Of a DNA stretch of 48,013 bases, positions 9,059 through 17,619 are shown piece by piece. The translations under genes and the position numbers were made by a program. Under the pieces are notes generated by a model. That model did not search any database. It had not been told where the DNA came from and worked only from the letters and a program-made list of their open reading frames with translations. This stretch comes from Gemmatimonadales bacterium (GTDB lineage Bacteria > Gemmatimonadota > Gemmatimonadetes > Longimicrobiales > Gaopeijiaceae). Where the stretch lies: positions 1,060,658 to 1,108,670 of the forward strand of contig CP070829.1 in the NCBI GenBank assembly GCA_020344755.1. Direction: 5' to 3'. How positions within the stretch are numbered: the stretch's first letter is position 1; every line of letters starts with the position of its first letter.

Positions 9059-9360
9059 GGGGCGCAGCGGCGGAGGTGGCGGGGTGAGCGGCCGGTAACG
9101 ACGCGGCCGCGCCGAGTGTGCGAGACGAGGGGCGGGCGCCGTAAACGGCGCCCGCCCCTCTCGCGTGTCCGGGGATTGCCGCGGTGTGGGCGCCTGGCGA
9201 AGCGGATGGTCGGACGGTGCCGAAGGGCCACCGGTGGGCAATTCCGCAGTCGCTGTCCGTCAAGCGGTATTGGGGAGGACCATCGCAGTTCCACGCGTCG
9301 GGCCAGGTCCGCCTCCTAGCTCCCGGCGCACGCGACGGCATTCGTCGGAGGAGGACCGCC
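9059..9360. other. Intergenic region between oxidase operon and RCC1 lipoprotein
   Basis: About 300 bases without a convincing gene. The left part holds the hairpin terminator. The right part should hold the promoter of the RCC1 lipoprotein, since GGAGGAGGA stands just before its ATG. I could not pick out a reliable -35/-10 pair. The reading frame that runs through here from 9184 into the lipoprotein lacks a signal peptide and is taken as an upstream extension. Confidence 0.6.
9127..9160 (+). terminator. Perfect 15-bp hairpin after the oxidase operon
   Basis: GAGGGGCGGGCGCCG at 9127-9141 pairs perfectly with 9146-9160 across a TAAA loop. No U-tract follows; instead the tail is TCTCGCGTGTCCG. 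The position just after the last oxidase gene fits a transcription terminator. A close relative with the same tail occurs at 10758-10802. Confidence 0.75.
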
Positions 9361-10608
9361 ATGCGACGCTTCGCTCTACTTACCCTTCCCGCGCTACTGC
9401 TCTTGTTCTCCGGGTGCGAGGACCAGCCGGACCCGTTGGAGCCGACGCCGGTGACGGCGGCGGGGAAGGGGGACAAGCCCGGCAAGCCAGGCGGTGGAGG
9501 CGGTGACCCCTCCGATCCGCCGGCCACGCTCCGCTTCACCTCCATCGAGACCAGCATGCACCCTCTGGCAGGAGCGTTCACCTGTGCCGTCGACGATCCG
9601 ACTGGGGTCGGCCACGGACCGGTCTACTGCTGGGGGGTGAATTCCCACTACTCCCTGGGTCTGGGAGGAAAGAAGAAGGGCGGTGAGCTCGAACCGACGC
9701 GTCCGGTGGAGTTGAATGGTGAGGCCCTGCACTTCTCCGAGGTACACCTGGGCAACCAGTTCGCCTGCGCAATCGAAGACCGCGATGGAAACGGACGAGG
9801 TCCCATCTACTGCTGGGGCTGGAACGACTACGATCAGCTCGGAGCGGATATCCCGGGTGACCAGTCCAGTCCGACGCCCATCGACTCCGAGGTCGACGAG
9901 TTCTTTGCCCTCGATTTGGGGTACATGGAGGCCTGCGCCCTCGCCTACGTGGGCGGAGAAGTCGGGCCCATGTACTGCTGGGGCGGACCTCGCGGGACTG
10001 CGGTGCCCACGGAGGTCGCCGGCGATCTCAACTTCCAGGCTGTGACGGCGTCGTGGGGGACCATCTGTGGGATCGACACGTACGGCCAAGCCTGGTGCTG
10101 GGAGCTGGGTGCGGACCCGGTCGCGGTGGATCCCTCGATCACCTTCACGCAACTGGCGGTGGACGGGCCCGTGCACTGCGGCCTCGACACGTCCGGGACG
10201 ATCCTCTGCTGGGGCGAGCGCGAACTGAACGGTGAGATCGTGTGGTCCGCCGCGTCCCCGACGGCCCTCGCCCTGGGCGACGGGCCTGCCGCCGGTGAGA
10301 CGCACTTCACCTCCGTGACGCCCGGCTTCTGCGCCACGGGCGCCTCGGGCCAGGCCTACTGCTGGGGCGGCAACTTCTTTGGGCAGGTGGGCGACGGATC
10401 CGTGGCGGCGAGCGGTCTGGAATGGGTGGAGATGCCGTCCGCCGTAGGTACCCCCGGGCTGTTCTCCAGCATCTCCGAGAAGCACGACCACACCTGCGGA
10501 ATCGCGGCGGACGGATTCGCCTACTGCTGGGGGGCCAACGGATCGGGGCAGCTGGGAGACGGCACGAAGGTGGCGAGCCCCTGGCCCGTTCGAGTCGCGG
10601 GCCAGTAG
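9361..10608 (+). CDS. RCC1-type seven-repeat lipoprotein
   Basis: This 415-residue predicted lipoprotein has a lipobox Cys19 (LLLFSGC), then a Gly/Lys/Pro-rich linker (about residues 25-60) and seven RCC1/BLIP-II-like repeats. Each carries a WG-type core: YCWGVN, YCWGWN, YCWGG, WCWE, LCWGE, YCWGG and YCWGAN, most followed by a QLG or QVG turn. Seven repeats predict a seven-bladed beta propeller. Each blade also has a second Cys 9-17 residues before the CW, suggesting a disulfide in every blade. The first two repeats contain Asp/Gly-rich loops (EDRDGNGRGP) that could bind calcium. Such bacterial propellers are exported binding proteins of unknown ligand. The start at 9361 is supported by a strong ribosome-binding site; the gene stands alone between two hairpins. 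Confidence 0.9.
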   Translation: MRRFALLTLPALLLLFSGCEDQPDPLEPTPVTAAGKGDKPGKPGGGGGDPSDPPATLRFTSIETSMHPLAGAFTCAVDDPTGVGHGPVYCWGVNSHYSLGLGGKKKGGELEPTRPVELNGEALHFSEVHLGNQFACAIEDRDGNGRGPIYCWGWNDYDQLGADIPGDQSSPTPIDSEVDEFFALDLGYMEACALAYVGGEVGPMYCWGGPRGTAVPTEVAGDLNFQAVTASWGTICGIDTYGQAWCWELGADPVAVDPSITFTQLAVDGPVHCGLDTSGTILCWGERELNGEIVWSAASPTALALGDGPAAGETHFTSVTPGFCATGASGQAYCWGGNFFGQVGDGSVAASGLEWVEMPSAVGTPGLFSSISEKHDHTCGIAADGFAYCWGANGSGQLGDGTKVASPWPVRVAGQ

Positions 10609-10648
10609 GCAGCTGAACCACCGCTGCTCGGCACGCTGCAACTGGTGG

Positions 10649-10682
10649 CCGCGGGGAGGCTTCTGAAGGCGCCTCCCCGCGG
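10649..10682 (+). terminator. 12-bp hairpin after RCC1 lipoprotein gene
   Basis: CCGCGGGGAGGC (10649-10660) pairs perfectly with GCCTCCCCGCGG (10671-10682) around a 10-base loop, 40 bases after the RCC1 stop codon. There is no obvious U-tract. It likely terminates the rightward transcript and may work in both directions between the convergent genes. Confidence 0.6.
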
Positions 10683-10757
10683 GTAACACCGGGGTGGGTG
10701 CGGTGGTGCCCGGGTATTCGCCGCCCGAGGCCGAGATTCGGGGTCTCCCTCGACGCG

Positions 10758-10802
10758 GAGGGGCGGGTGCCGTTCGGGACGCCCGCCGCTCTCGCGTGTC
10801 CG
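10758..10802. terminator. Second copy of the GGGGCGGG hairpin element with conserved tail
   Basis: GAGGGGCGGGTGCCGT (10758-10773) differs by one base from the element at 9127-9142. The 14-base tail CTCTCGCGTGTCCG (10789-10802) is identical to 9158-9171. The arms form an imperfect hairpin of about 12 pairs. It lies just downstream of the MscS stop on the opposite strand, between two convergent genes, so it probably terminates one or both. Confidence 0.6.
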
Positions 10803-10840
10803 CAGCTCGGGAAGCGACGGTCGACGTTCCTCGCCTCGGC

Positions 10841-12511
10841 TCACTCCCCCGCCGCCGTTCCGTGAAGGTGGACGTCGCGCTGCGGGAAGGGAATCGTGAT
10901 GCCCTCGGCGTCGAAGCGCTTCTTCACGGCGCCGGTGAGGTCCCACATCAGGTCCCAGTAGTCCTCGGTCCGGCACCAGGGGCGGCAGAGGAGGTTCACC
11001 GAGGAATCCCCCAGCTCCCCCACCCGCACCATGGGAGCCGGATCACCCAGCACCCGCTCCTCCTGGGCCAGCACGTCCTCCAGGACCCGGCGGGCGTGGT
11101 CGATGTCATCTCCGTAGCTGATCCCGAAGACCAGGTCCACGCGTCGGACCTTCTCGGCGGTCGCGTTGTTGATCACGTCCCCCCACACCTTCCCGTTGGG
11201 GACGATGATACGCCGGTTGTCCTGCGTCTGGATCACGGTGGAGACAGGTGTAAGGTCCTTCACGTGCCCCGTAACGCCTCCGATCGTCACGAAGTCGCCC
11301 ACGTCGAAGGGCCGGTAGATCATGATCATTACCCCGGAGGCGAAGTTGGCCAGCGTCTCCTGCAACGCGAAGCCCAGCACGAAACCGGCGATGCCGAGTC
11401 CGGCGAGCATGGGTCCCAGGTCGACCCCGAAGATGGCCAGGATGGCAAACAGGGCGATGAGCCATACCGCCTTGGACGCGCCGCTGACGATCAGGTTTCG
11501 GATCAGGCTGGAAAGCTGCACCCGCTGGACCCACCGCTCAGCGCCGCGGCGTGTCCATCCGGCCAGTCGCATGGCCAGGAGCAGCACCAGGAGGATGAGG
11601 AAGAGGCGCACCAGGAATCCGCCCAGGTTGCCCCAGACCCAGTCCGTCACGGCTCGCGCCCAGTCGGAGAGAAGTCCGCCGAGAACCTCCCGGTCCAGCA
11701 GTTCGGTATCGATCTCGCCAGTGTTGGCGACGATGAGCCTTCGGTACTGGGCCACAGGGAATCCCCGCGCCTCCATCAAGTCGGCCATGGCGTGGAGGGA
11801 GGCTGTGCTCCCGGCGATACGCTCCTGGGCCCCGGCGATCCGTAGCCGCACCCCTGCCGTGTCCACGCCGGGCTTGTCGACCCACTCCCGGTAGACGGCC
11901 GCCTGGTCGGCGGCGAACTCCAGGGACGCCCCCAGGAGCTCCGCCCGCTCCACCACCGCCGAGTCGTGTGCGGCGGCCTCCGCCGATAGGTCCAGCCCAA
12001 GGGCGGGTGCGAGTTCGAAATCTCGCGACACGGCGGCCAGCACAACGTCCAGTCCCTCGTTCAGCCGAGTCAACTCGATCTCCGCCTCGACCAGCCTCTC
12101 CGCCGGGGCTTCGGCGAGTCGATCCATATGGTCCAGGACGTCTGCCTGGGCGTCGCGGATCCATGCCTGACCGATCTCCAACTCACGCCGCAGGGCGTTC
12201 ACGGCCGCCGCGACGGTGGCACTGTCCGCGGCGGCGGCGTCCGCCTCGATGCTCTCGGCCAGCTCCGTCAGGGCATCGTGGTGCTCCTGCCAGCGCTGGC
12301 GTCGCTGGAACTCGAAGAACGTCTGGCGCGCCGCGGTGGCTCCCTGGAGGTTCGCGTCGACCTCGTCGATCCGCGCGGAGGCCCGGCGCAACTCCTCGAC
12401 GAGCTGTTGGAGGTCGCTGTCCCGCGCGGTTTCGGCGGCGTCCTGGCCCCAGGCGGGGAGTGCGGGAGCCGCGGCCACTAGAAGGGCCAGGAGAAGGGCA
12501 GGTCTCTTCAA
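10841..12511 (-). CDS. MscS-family mechanosensitive channel with periplasmic helical domain
   Basis: This 556-residue small-conductance mechanosensitive channel homologue would release solutes on osmotic downshock. A signal peptide covers about residues 1-22 (cleavage near AWGQ). A long, Ala/Glu-rich helical and coiled-coil extracytoplasmic domain spans about 25-270. Transmembrane helices lie at about 297-318, 343-363 and 367-383. The pore helix and beta domain carry the family hallmark: GIAGFVLGFALQETLANFAS, then YRPFDVGDFVTIGG and IIVPNGKVWGDVINNAT. The C-terminal alpha/beta domain ends near PFPQRDVHLHG, also typical. The start is TTG at 12511 with AAGGGA seven bases upstream. It is divergent from the GH5-like gene. 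Confidence 0.94.
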   Translation of the reverse strand: MKRPALLLALLVAAAPALPAWGQDAAETARDSDLQQLVEELRRASARIDEVDANLQGATAARQTFFEFQRRQRWQEHHDALTELAESIEADAAAADSATVAAAVNALRRELEIGQAWIRDAQADVLDHMDRLAEAPAERLVEAEIELTRLNEGLDVVLAAVSRDFELAPALGLDLSAEAAAHDSAVVERAELLGASLEFAADQAAVYREWVDKPGVDTAGVRLRIAGAQERIAGSTASLHAMADLMEARGFPVAQYRRLIVANTGEIDTELLDREVLGGLLSDWARAVTDWVWGNLGGFLVRLFLILLVLLLAMRLAGWTRRGAERWVQRVQLSSLIRNLIVSGASKAVWLIALFAILAIFGVDLGPMLAGLGIAGFVLGFALQETLANFASGVMIMIYRPFDVGDFVTIGGVTGHVKDLTPVSTVIQTQDNRRIIVPNGKVWGDVINNATAEKVRRVDLVFGISYGDDIDHARRVLEDVLAQEERVLGDPAPMVRVGELGDSSVNLLCRPWCRTEDYWDLMWDLTGAVKKRFDAEGITIPFPQRDVHLHGTAAGE

Positions 12512-12666
12512 CGGAATTCCCTTGTTTCAGGAGGAAGGCTCAGCACGATGGTGGTGCGGGGCCCGAGCTTCCACCGCCTGCGGTGGCGCACCGAAGCGAA
12601 ACCCGCGAGCCTGATGGAGGATCCCGCGTTTCTGCGAGCCGAATCCTCTCTCTTCCTTGTCCGCCC

Positions 12667-15348
12667 ATGCATTCAGACGGGACCGCAGTCCGCCCCCGCT
12701 TCCACCATGTCCTTGCGGTCCTTCTCCTCGCCTCACCCCTGGTATGGAACCCACGGGCAGTGGCACAGGAGCCCGCCGGCGCCGCCCCACCTCGAGGCGT
12801 TGAGGTGGACTCCAGCGGCGTCCTTCGCTGGATCGGCACAGGGGACGAGGTGTCCCTATTCGGGGTGAACTACTCGGTCCCCTTCGCCCACGGCTACCGG
12901 GCCCACGGCTACCTGGGGGTCGATCGGAAGTCGGCCATGGACGCAGACGTCCTCCACATGGCGCGCCTGGGCCTGGACGCGTACCGGGTCCACGTCTGGG
13001 ACAGGGAGATCAGCGACGGGGAGGGGAATCTGGTGGAGAACGACCACCTGGACCTGCTGGACTACCTCATCGCCCAACTCTCCGAGCGAGGCATCCGGGT
13101 GATTCTCACCCCCATCGCGTGGTGGGGTGCGGGTTACCCGGAGCCGGACCCGGACACGGACGGACTCTCCGACGGGTGGACCAAGGGGGAGATGACCACG
13201 GAGGTGGAGCCCCGGACCTACCAGGCAAATTACTTGCGGCAGTTCATCTCCCACGTGAACCCGTACACCGGGGAGAGCTACCGGGACGATCGGGACATCC
13301 TGGCAGTGGAGATCTTCAACGAGCCGTCGCACCCGGGCGGACCGGCGGAGACCACACGTTACATCGACGCCATGGTGAGAGCGCTGCGGGACGCGGGGTT
13401 CGAGAAGCCGATCTTCTACAACATCAGCCAGGGTTACTCGGACGCCCACGGACGCGCGGTGTGCCGCGCGAACGTCCAGGGGGTGACGCACCAGTGGTAT
13501 CCTACGGGGCTCGTCCGCAACAGTGCGGTGGGGGGCAACATGCTCCCGAACGTGAACCGCTACGACATTCCCTACGCCGACTTTCCCGAATGTGCCGACA
13601 AGGCGAGGATGGTCTACGAGTTCGATGCGGCGGACGTGGCCGGCTCGTACATGTATCCCGCCATGGCCCGCTCCCTCCGGCGCGCCGGCTTCCAGTGGGC
13701 AACCCAGTTCGCCTACGACCCCCTGGCCATGGCGCACGCCAACACCGACTACCAGACCCACTACCTGAACCTGGTGCACACCCCCGCGAAGGCCATCAGC
13801 TTCATGATCGCGGGAGAGGTGTTCCGGCAGGTGCCTCGGGGCATGGGCTTCGGTGCGTATCCCGGGAGCTCGGGGTTTGGGGCCGGAGGCGCCGCGACCA
13901 GCTCGTCGCCGTCCTTCCGGGTGAGCTACGACGAGGACCTGAGCGAGATGTGGTCCCGGGAGGTCTTCCTCCACTCGTCCGACACGGACACCCATCCACC
14001 GGATCCCGGTGCCCTTCGGCGCCTGGCCGGCACGGGGAGCTCACCGCTGGTCCAGTACGACGGCACAGGGGCCTGGTTCCTGGACCGCCTGGACGACGGG
14101 ATCTGGCGGCTGGAGGTCTACCCGGACGTGGCGTGGGTGGAGGATCCCTTCACCCGGCCGAGCCTGGACCGCGTGGCGTCGCGGGTGATCTGGCGCACCC
14201 GGGAGATGCGCGTGGAGTTACCGGATCTGGGCGTCGATTTCCTCGTCCGTCCCCTGAATGACGGAAATCAACATGAGCCCGAGGTTCGGCACACCCGATT
14301 CGGTGTGCGTCCGGGAGTCTACCTGCTGACCCGGATCGGTCGGGACGCCTCCGCCTGGATGCCCATGCGCCGGTGGGGCCCCACGGCGCTGGGCGAGTTC
14401 CAGGCACCGGCTCCCACCGGTGGGGCCGCGGTGGTGCTACACGAGCCGGTCAGCGACGCTGCCGCCGGTGCACCGCTCGAGGTGTCGGTGGAGATCGTGG
14501 CGGACGAGCCGCCGGATTCGGTGGCCCTGTTGGCATTGCCTTCGGGCGGACGGTTCGGCCCACCCGTCCGAGTGCCGATGGCGCGCTCCACGGGCTTCAC
14601 CTGGCGGGCCACCCTCCCTCCCGAGTCCCTCCGCCCCGGGCTGCTGACCTACCGGATCGTGATCGGTGAGGGTGACGCGGTGATCACCTTTCCCGGAGGC
14701 CGACAGGGCGTCCCCTGGGCCTGGGATTTCACGGGACCCGAGGGGTGGGAGGTGCCCGTGGTGGAGCCGGCGGCTCCTGTCGTGCTTTTTCACGCCCGAC
14801 GGGACCGGGACCAGATCCTCTATCCCAGTCCCTGGGAGTACGTGCCATTCCGCGCGGCTCTCCGCCCCGGGGGGAGCCCCGGGGGCGTGGTGCTCCGAGC
14901 CGTGGTGGAGGACCTTGAACCTGCCCCGCAGCATTTCGCTCTCCGGACCTTCCTTGAGCCGGCGCAGCGGAACCGCCTGAAATCGGTGGGCGCCGACGCC
15001 GTCCTCCGGATCCGGGCCCGCTCCGGGGTGCGGGACGACGATCGGGTCGAGGTGGCGCTGGTGACCCGGGACGGGGCCGCTTGGGGGACAACGCTGAACC
15101 TGACGGGCGAGTGGCAGGAGTTCACGGTGCCGCTGACGGCGCTGGAGCGGACGCCACTGGTGCTACTTCCCCGCCCCTACCCCCAATTCCTTCCCTATCG
15201 ACTGGAGGCAGAGGTGGTCCGTGCGGAGCCGAACCCGGGGGAATTGGACGGGATCCAATTCGCCGTAGGGGCCGACCTCTTCCAGGAAGGCCACCGGGAC
15301 GGCGAGCACGGCTTCGAGATCGAGTGGGTGGTACTGGAGCCCCGATGA
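12667..15348 (+). CDS. Secreted GH5-like (clan A) multidomain glycoside hydrolase
   Basis: This 893-residue secreted protein has a signal peptide (about 1-34, ending AVAQ) and a TIM-barrel-like N-terminal half. The acid/base motif EIFNEPSHP places the catalytic Glu at 219. The nucleophile is probably Glu318 in MVYEFDAAD. HVWDREISD and HQWYPTGL fit barrel strands seen in GH5/mannanase-like enzymes. Residues about 480-890 lack barrel signatures; they read as beta-sandwich modules, with a final carbohydrate-binding-like stretch (FTVPLTALERTPLVLLP). The start at 12667 is chosen because it gives a signal peptide; no clear ribosome-binding site precedes it. It borders the polysaccharide genes and may trim or turn over the product. 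Exact family and substrate are uncertain. Confidence 0.75.
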   Translation: MHSDGTAVRPRFHHVLAVLLLASPLVWNPRAVAQEPAGAAPPRGVEVDSSGVLRWIGTGDEVSLFGVNYSVPFAHGYRAHGYLGVDRKSAMDADVLHMARLGLDAYRVHVWDREISDGEGNLVENDHLDLLDYLIAQLSERGIRVILTPIAWWGAGYPEPDPDTDGLSDGWTKGEMTTEVEPRTYQANYLRQFISHVNPYTGESYRDDRDILAVEIFNEPSHPGGPAETTRYIDAMVRALRDAGFEKPIFYNISQGYSDAHGRAVCRANVQGVTHQWYPTGLVRNSAVGGNMLPNVNRYDIPYADFPECADKARMVYEFDAADVAGSYMYPAMARSLRRAGFQWATQFAYDPLAMAHANTDYQTHYLNLVHTPAKAISFMIAGEVFRQVPRGMGFGAYPGSSGFGAGGAATSSSPSFRVSYDEDLSEMWSREVFLHSSDTDTHPPDPGALRRLAGTGSSPLVQYDGTGAWFLDRLDDGIWRLEVYPDVAWVEDPFTRPSLDRVASRVIWRTREMRVELPDLGVDFLVRPLNDGNQHEPEVRHTRFGVRPGVYLLTRIGRDASAWMPMRRWGPTALGEFQAPAPTGGAAVVLHEPVSDAAAGAPLEVSVEIVADEPPDSVALLALPSGGRFGPPVRVPMARSTGFTWRATLPPESLRPGLLTYRIVIGEGDAVITFPGGRQGVPWAWDFTGPEGWEVPVVEPAAPVVLFHARRDRDQILYPSPWEYVPFRAALRPGGSPGGVVLRAVVEDLEPAPQHFALRTFLEPAQRNRLKSVGADAVLRIRARSGVRDDDRVEVALVTRDGAAWGTTLNLTGEWQEFTVPLTALERTPLVLLPRPYPQFLPYRLEAEVVRAEPNPGELDGIQFAVGADLFQEGHRDGEHGFEIEWVVLEPR

Positions 15349-15375
15349 GGAGCTCCGTCCCCGGTCCAACTGCCT

Positions 15376-16062
15376 CTAGTTCCCCTCGTTCCCGATTCGG
15401 AGAATCGTGAGGGTGAGGGCCGCCAGCGTCGCCACCGGGCCCACCACGTCTCGCCAGATGCTGAAGTCGGACTGGCGCTCCAGCAGGATCTGATCGCCGG
15501 ACACCACCGGGAGCCCCCCGAAGGTGACCAGCTGATCCGGCTCCAGCTTCAGGAGATACTGATTTCCGGCCCTCAGGAGCCACACTTCATTCAGTTTCGC
15601 CATCTGGGTCGGGCCGCCAGCCGTGGCCACGGCGTCCGCCACCGTAGTGCCTCTCAACATGGGGTACACCCCGGGCTGCCGGACTTCGCCACCCACCGAG
15701 ACCCGGAAGAGGGGCTCCACCACGACGCGGGCGCCCTGTATGTAGCCCCCGAGGACCCTCGCGATCTCCGTGCGAGCCTCTGCCACGGTGAGCCCCTCCA
15801 CCTGAATGTCCTGGTAGAGCGGATGAAGCAGATTCCCTTCCGCACCGACGGTGAAGTCCCCGCTGTAGTCGGGCTGGCGCCAGACCTGCACCTGCACCAC
15901 GTCGCCGGGCCGCAGCACCTGGTTCTCCGGCATGATGGGCTGTGGGGGCATGGATGCCGGCGGGGAAGCGCACGCCGCCAGCCAGGAGGTGAGCACAACC
16001 AGGGAGATAGGGCGCCGCAGCGGAAAGCGGGTCAGGCGTACGTCCGGTTCGTCACGATTCAA
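15376..16062 (-). CDS. Wza-like polysaccharide export lipoprotein (short form, SLBB)
   Basis: This 228-residue outer-membrane exporter homologue has a lipobox with Cys31 (TSWLAAC), then a Poly_export domain (VLRPGDVVQVQVWRQPDYSG through LHPLYQDIQVEGLTVAEA). One SLBB domain follows (VSVGGEVRQPGVYPMLRGTT, TVADAVATAGG). It is much shorter than E. coli Wza (about 380 residues) and ends in one hydrophobic helix, VVGPVATLAALTLTILRIG, instead of Wza's amphipathic barrel helix. It would pair with the Wzc-like kinase at 33.5-36 kb for export. The start is TTG at 16062 with AGGG upstream. The polymerase gene follows upstream on the same strand, separated by 92 bases. Confidence 0.9.
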   Translation of the reverse strand: MNRDEPDVRLTRFPLRRPISLVVLTSWLAACASPPASMPPQPIMPENQVLRPGDVVQVQVWRQPDYSGDFTVGAEGNLLHPLYQDIQVEGLTVAEARTEIARVLGGYIQGARVVVEPLFRVSVGGEVRQPGVYPMLRGTTVADAVATAGGPTQMAKLNEVWLLRAGNQYLLKLEPDQLVTFGGLPVVSGDQILLERQSDFSIWRDVVGPVATLAALTLTILRIGNEGN

Positions 16063-16154
16063 TGTGCTGATCCCTGGAACCTGGGGTGGTGGTGCGGAGC
16101 GGCAGGGCTCCGTGGGGGCGGATGGGCGGGCGGGCTCCCGCCTGAATTCAATAG

Positions 16155-17489
16155 TTAGGACGCGCCGGCGGGAGAGGGCAAGACGCTACGCTCCGCAGCC
16201 CGGCTCCGGTCGGTGGTCCGCTCATAGAGCGTGAGCCCCACCGGGAGGCCCAGGAAGAGGAAGAGGTGCCGCCAGTGGAGGGTGTCGATCACCAGATTCT
16301 CCACCATGATGCCCACGATGACGGCCACGAAGGCGGCCTGCAACACCGCGAAGCGGCCACGTCGCAACACACCGGCGAGTCCGTAGAAGAGGCTGGTGGC
16401 CACCATGGCCAGGTAGGCGAACAGTCCGACGATCCCGTTCTCCACCAGCACCTTCAGGTAGGTGTTGTGCACGTCCTGGATGAAACGCGGCCCGGTGTAC
16501 TGTCCCGGTCCGATACCCCAGACGTTCTCGTGGGCCACCGCCAGGGAGGCGAGCTGGTTGCTGAACCGCTGCTCGTCGTAACTCTGGAGCGACAGCCGCT
16601 CCAATCCGTAGGCACCCAGGTCGGTGGTCATGAGGAGATAGGCGATCCCCAGGACCAGCAGCGGCAACGCGAGCATGACTCTTCCCACGAGCCGCCGGTT
16701 GGTCCGCCGCTCCTGGATGATGGCGAACTGGATGCCGAAGAAGACCACAAGGGATACCACGAGGTGGACGTAGGCGCCCCGGGAAGAGGCCAGGGTGATC
16801 CCGGCCAGGGAGAGCCCGATGACGACCAGGTGCCGAAGCTCCAGGCGCCTGGACTGCAGGAGGGGCGGCAGGCTCAGGAGGACGGCTCCGACGAGGAAGG
16901 GGGCGAAGACGTTGGGGTCCTTGAAGGTGCTCTGCACCCGTACCATGGAGGCGTCCCGGAAGAACATCTCGCTGTTGGGCAGTAGGCGCAGGCTGGCGAG
17001 AATCCCGATGACGGCGGCGATGATGGCGGCGATCTGGTAACCGTCCCGCACCACCCGCATCCCGGACTCGCCGAACTTCCCGAGGAATCCCGCCAGGAAG
17101 ACCACGTAGAGCAGGAGGTAGATGGTCACCGCCATGTAGATGACGGAGCCGGTGTACCCCCAGCCTCGGGCTCCCAGGATCGACGCATAGTTCGCGAGGA
17201 TGAACAGACCGATGGAGGCCAGGAGGAGCCTGGGCATGCGGAGGGGCGACAGCATGTGGCCGGTGATCAGCGTGAGAATGAAGACCGGCGGGAAGAGGAT
17301 GTCGCACAGGGCGGGCTCCACCATCACCACGCTGCTGGCCCCCACCTGGACCAGGATGGCCAGCGCCACCAGCCGCGACGGCTCCGTCACGGTCCGTGAC
17401 TGGGCCGCCGGCGTCGGCGTGGCGGGCGCGCGCCGAGTGCTCCAGGGCAGTGGATAGTCCAGATTCGCTGCTCTATACTCCAAGGTCAC
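16155..17489 (-). CDS. O-antigen ligase/polymerase (Wzy/WaaL-like) membrane protein
   Basis: This multi-spanning inner-membrane protein (444 residues, about 10-12 helices) carries the ligase/polymerase pattern IGPGQYTGPRFIQDVHNTYL followed by ENGIVGLFAYLAMV. It probably polymerises or ligates lipid-linked glycan repeat units on the periplasmic face. I place the start at GTG 17489, with GAGG five bases upstream. The frame continues to 17675, but that part is polar, overlaps the divergent deacetylase gene and looks non-coding. It is likely co-transcribed with the export lipoprotein downstream. Wzy and WaaL types cannot be told apart here. Confidence 0.88.
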   Translation of the reverse strand: MTLEYRAANLDYPLPWSTRRAPATPTPAAQSRTVTEPSRLVALAILVQVGASSVVMVEPALCDILFPPVFILTLITGHMLSPLRMPRLLLASIGLFILANYASILGARGWGYTGSVIYMAVTIYLLLYVVFLAGFLGKFGESGMRVVRDGYQIAAIIAAVIGILASLRLLPNSEMFFRDASMVRVQSTFKDPNVFAPFLVGAVLLSLPPLLQSRRLELRHLVVIGLSLAGITLASSRGAYVHLVVSLVVFFGIQFAIIQERRTNRRLVGRVMLALPLLVLGIAYLLMTTDLGAYGLERLSLQSYDEQRFSNQLASLAVAHENVWGIGPGQYTGPRFIQDVHNTYLKVLVENGIVGLFAYLAMVATSLFYGLAGVLRRGRFAVLQAAFVAVIVGIMVENLVIDTLHWRHLFLFLGLPVGLTLYERTTDRSRAAERSVLPSPAGAS

Positions 17490-17619
17490 ACCATCCTCGA
17501 GGGGTCGTCTTCGGCGCGCATCGCCCTTCCGGGCGTGCCCCGCCGGCTGGCGCCCCGCATGATTCCAGGTCCACTCTCTGACCCGGCCGCCCAGTGCGGG
17601 ACGATGGTACGGATTCGTC

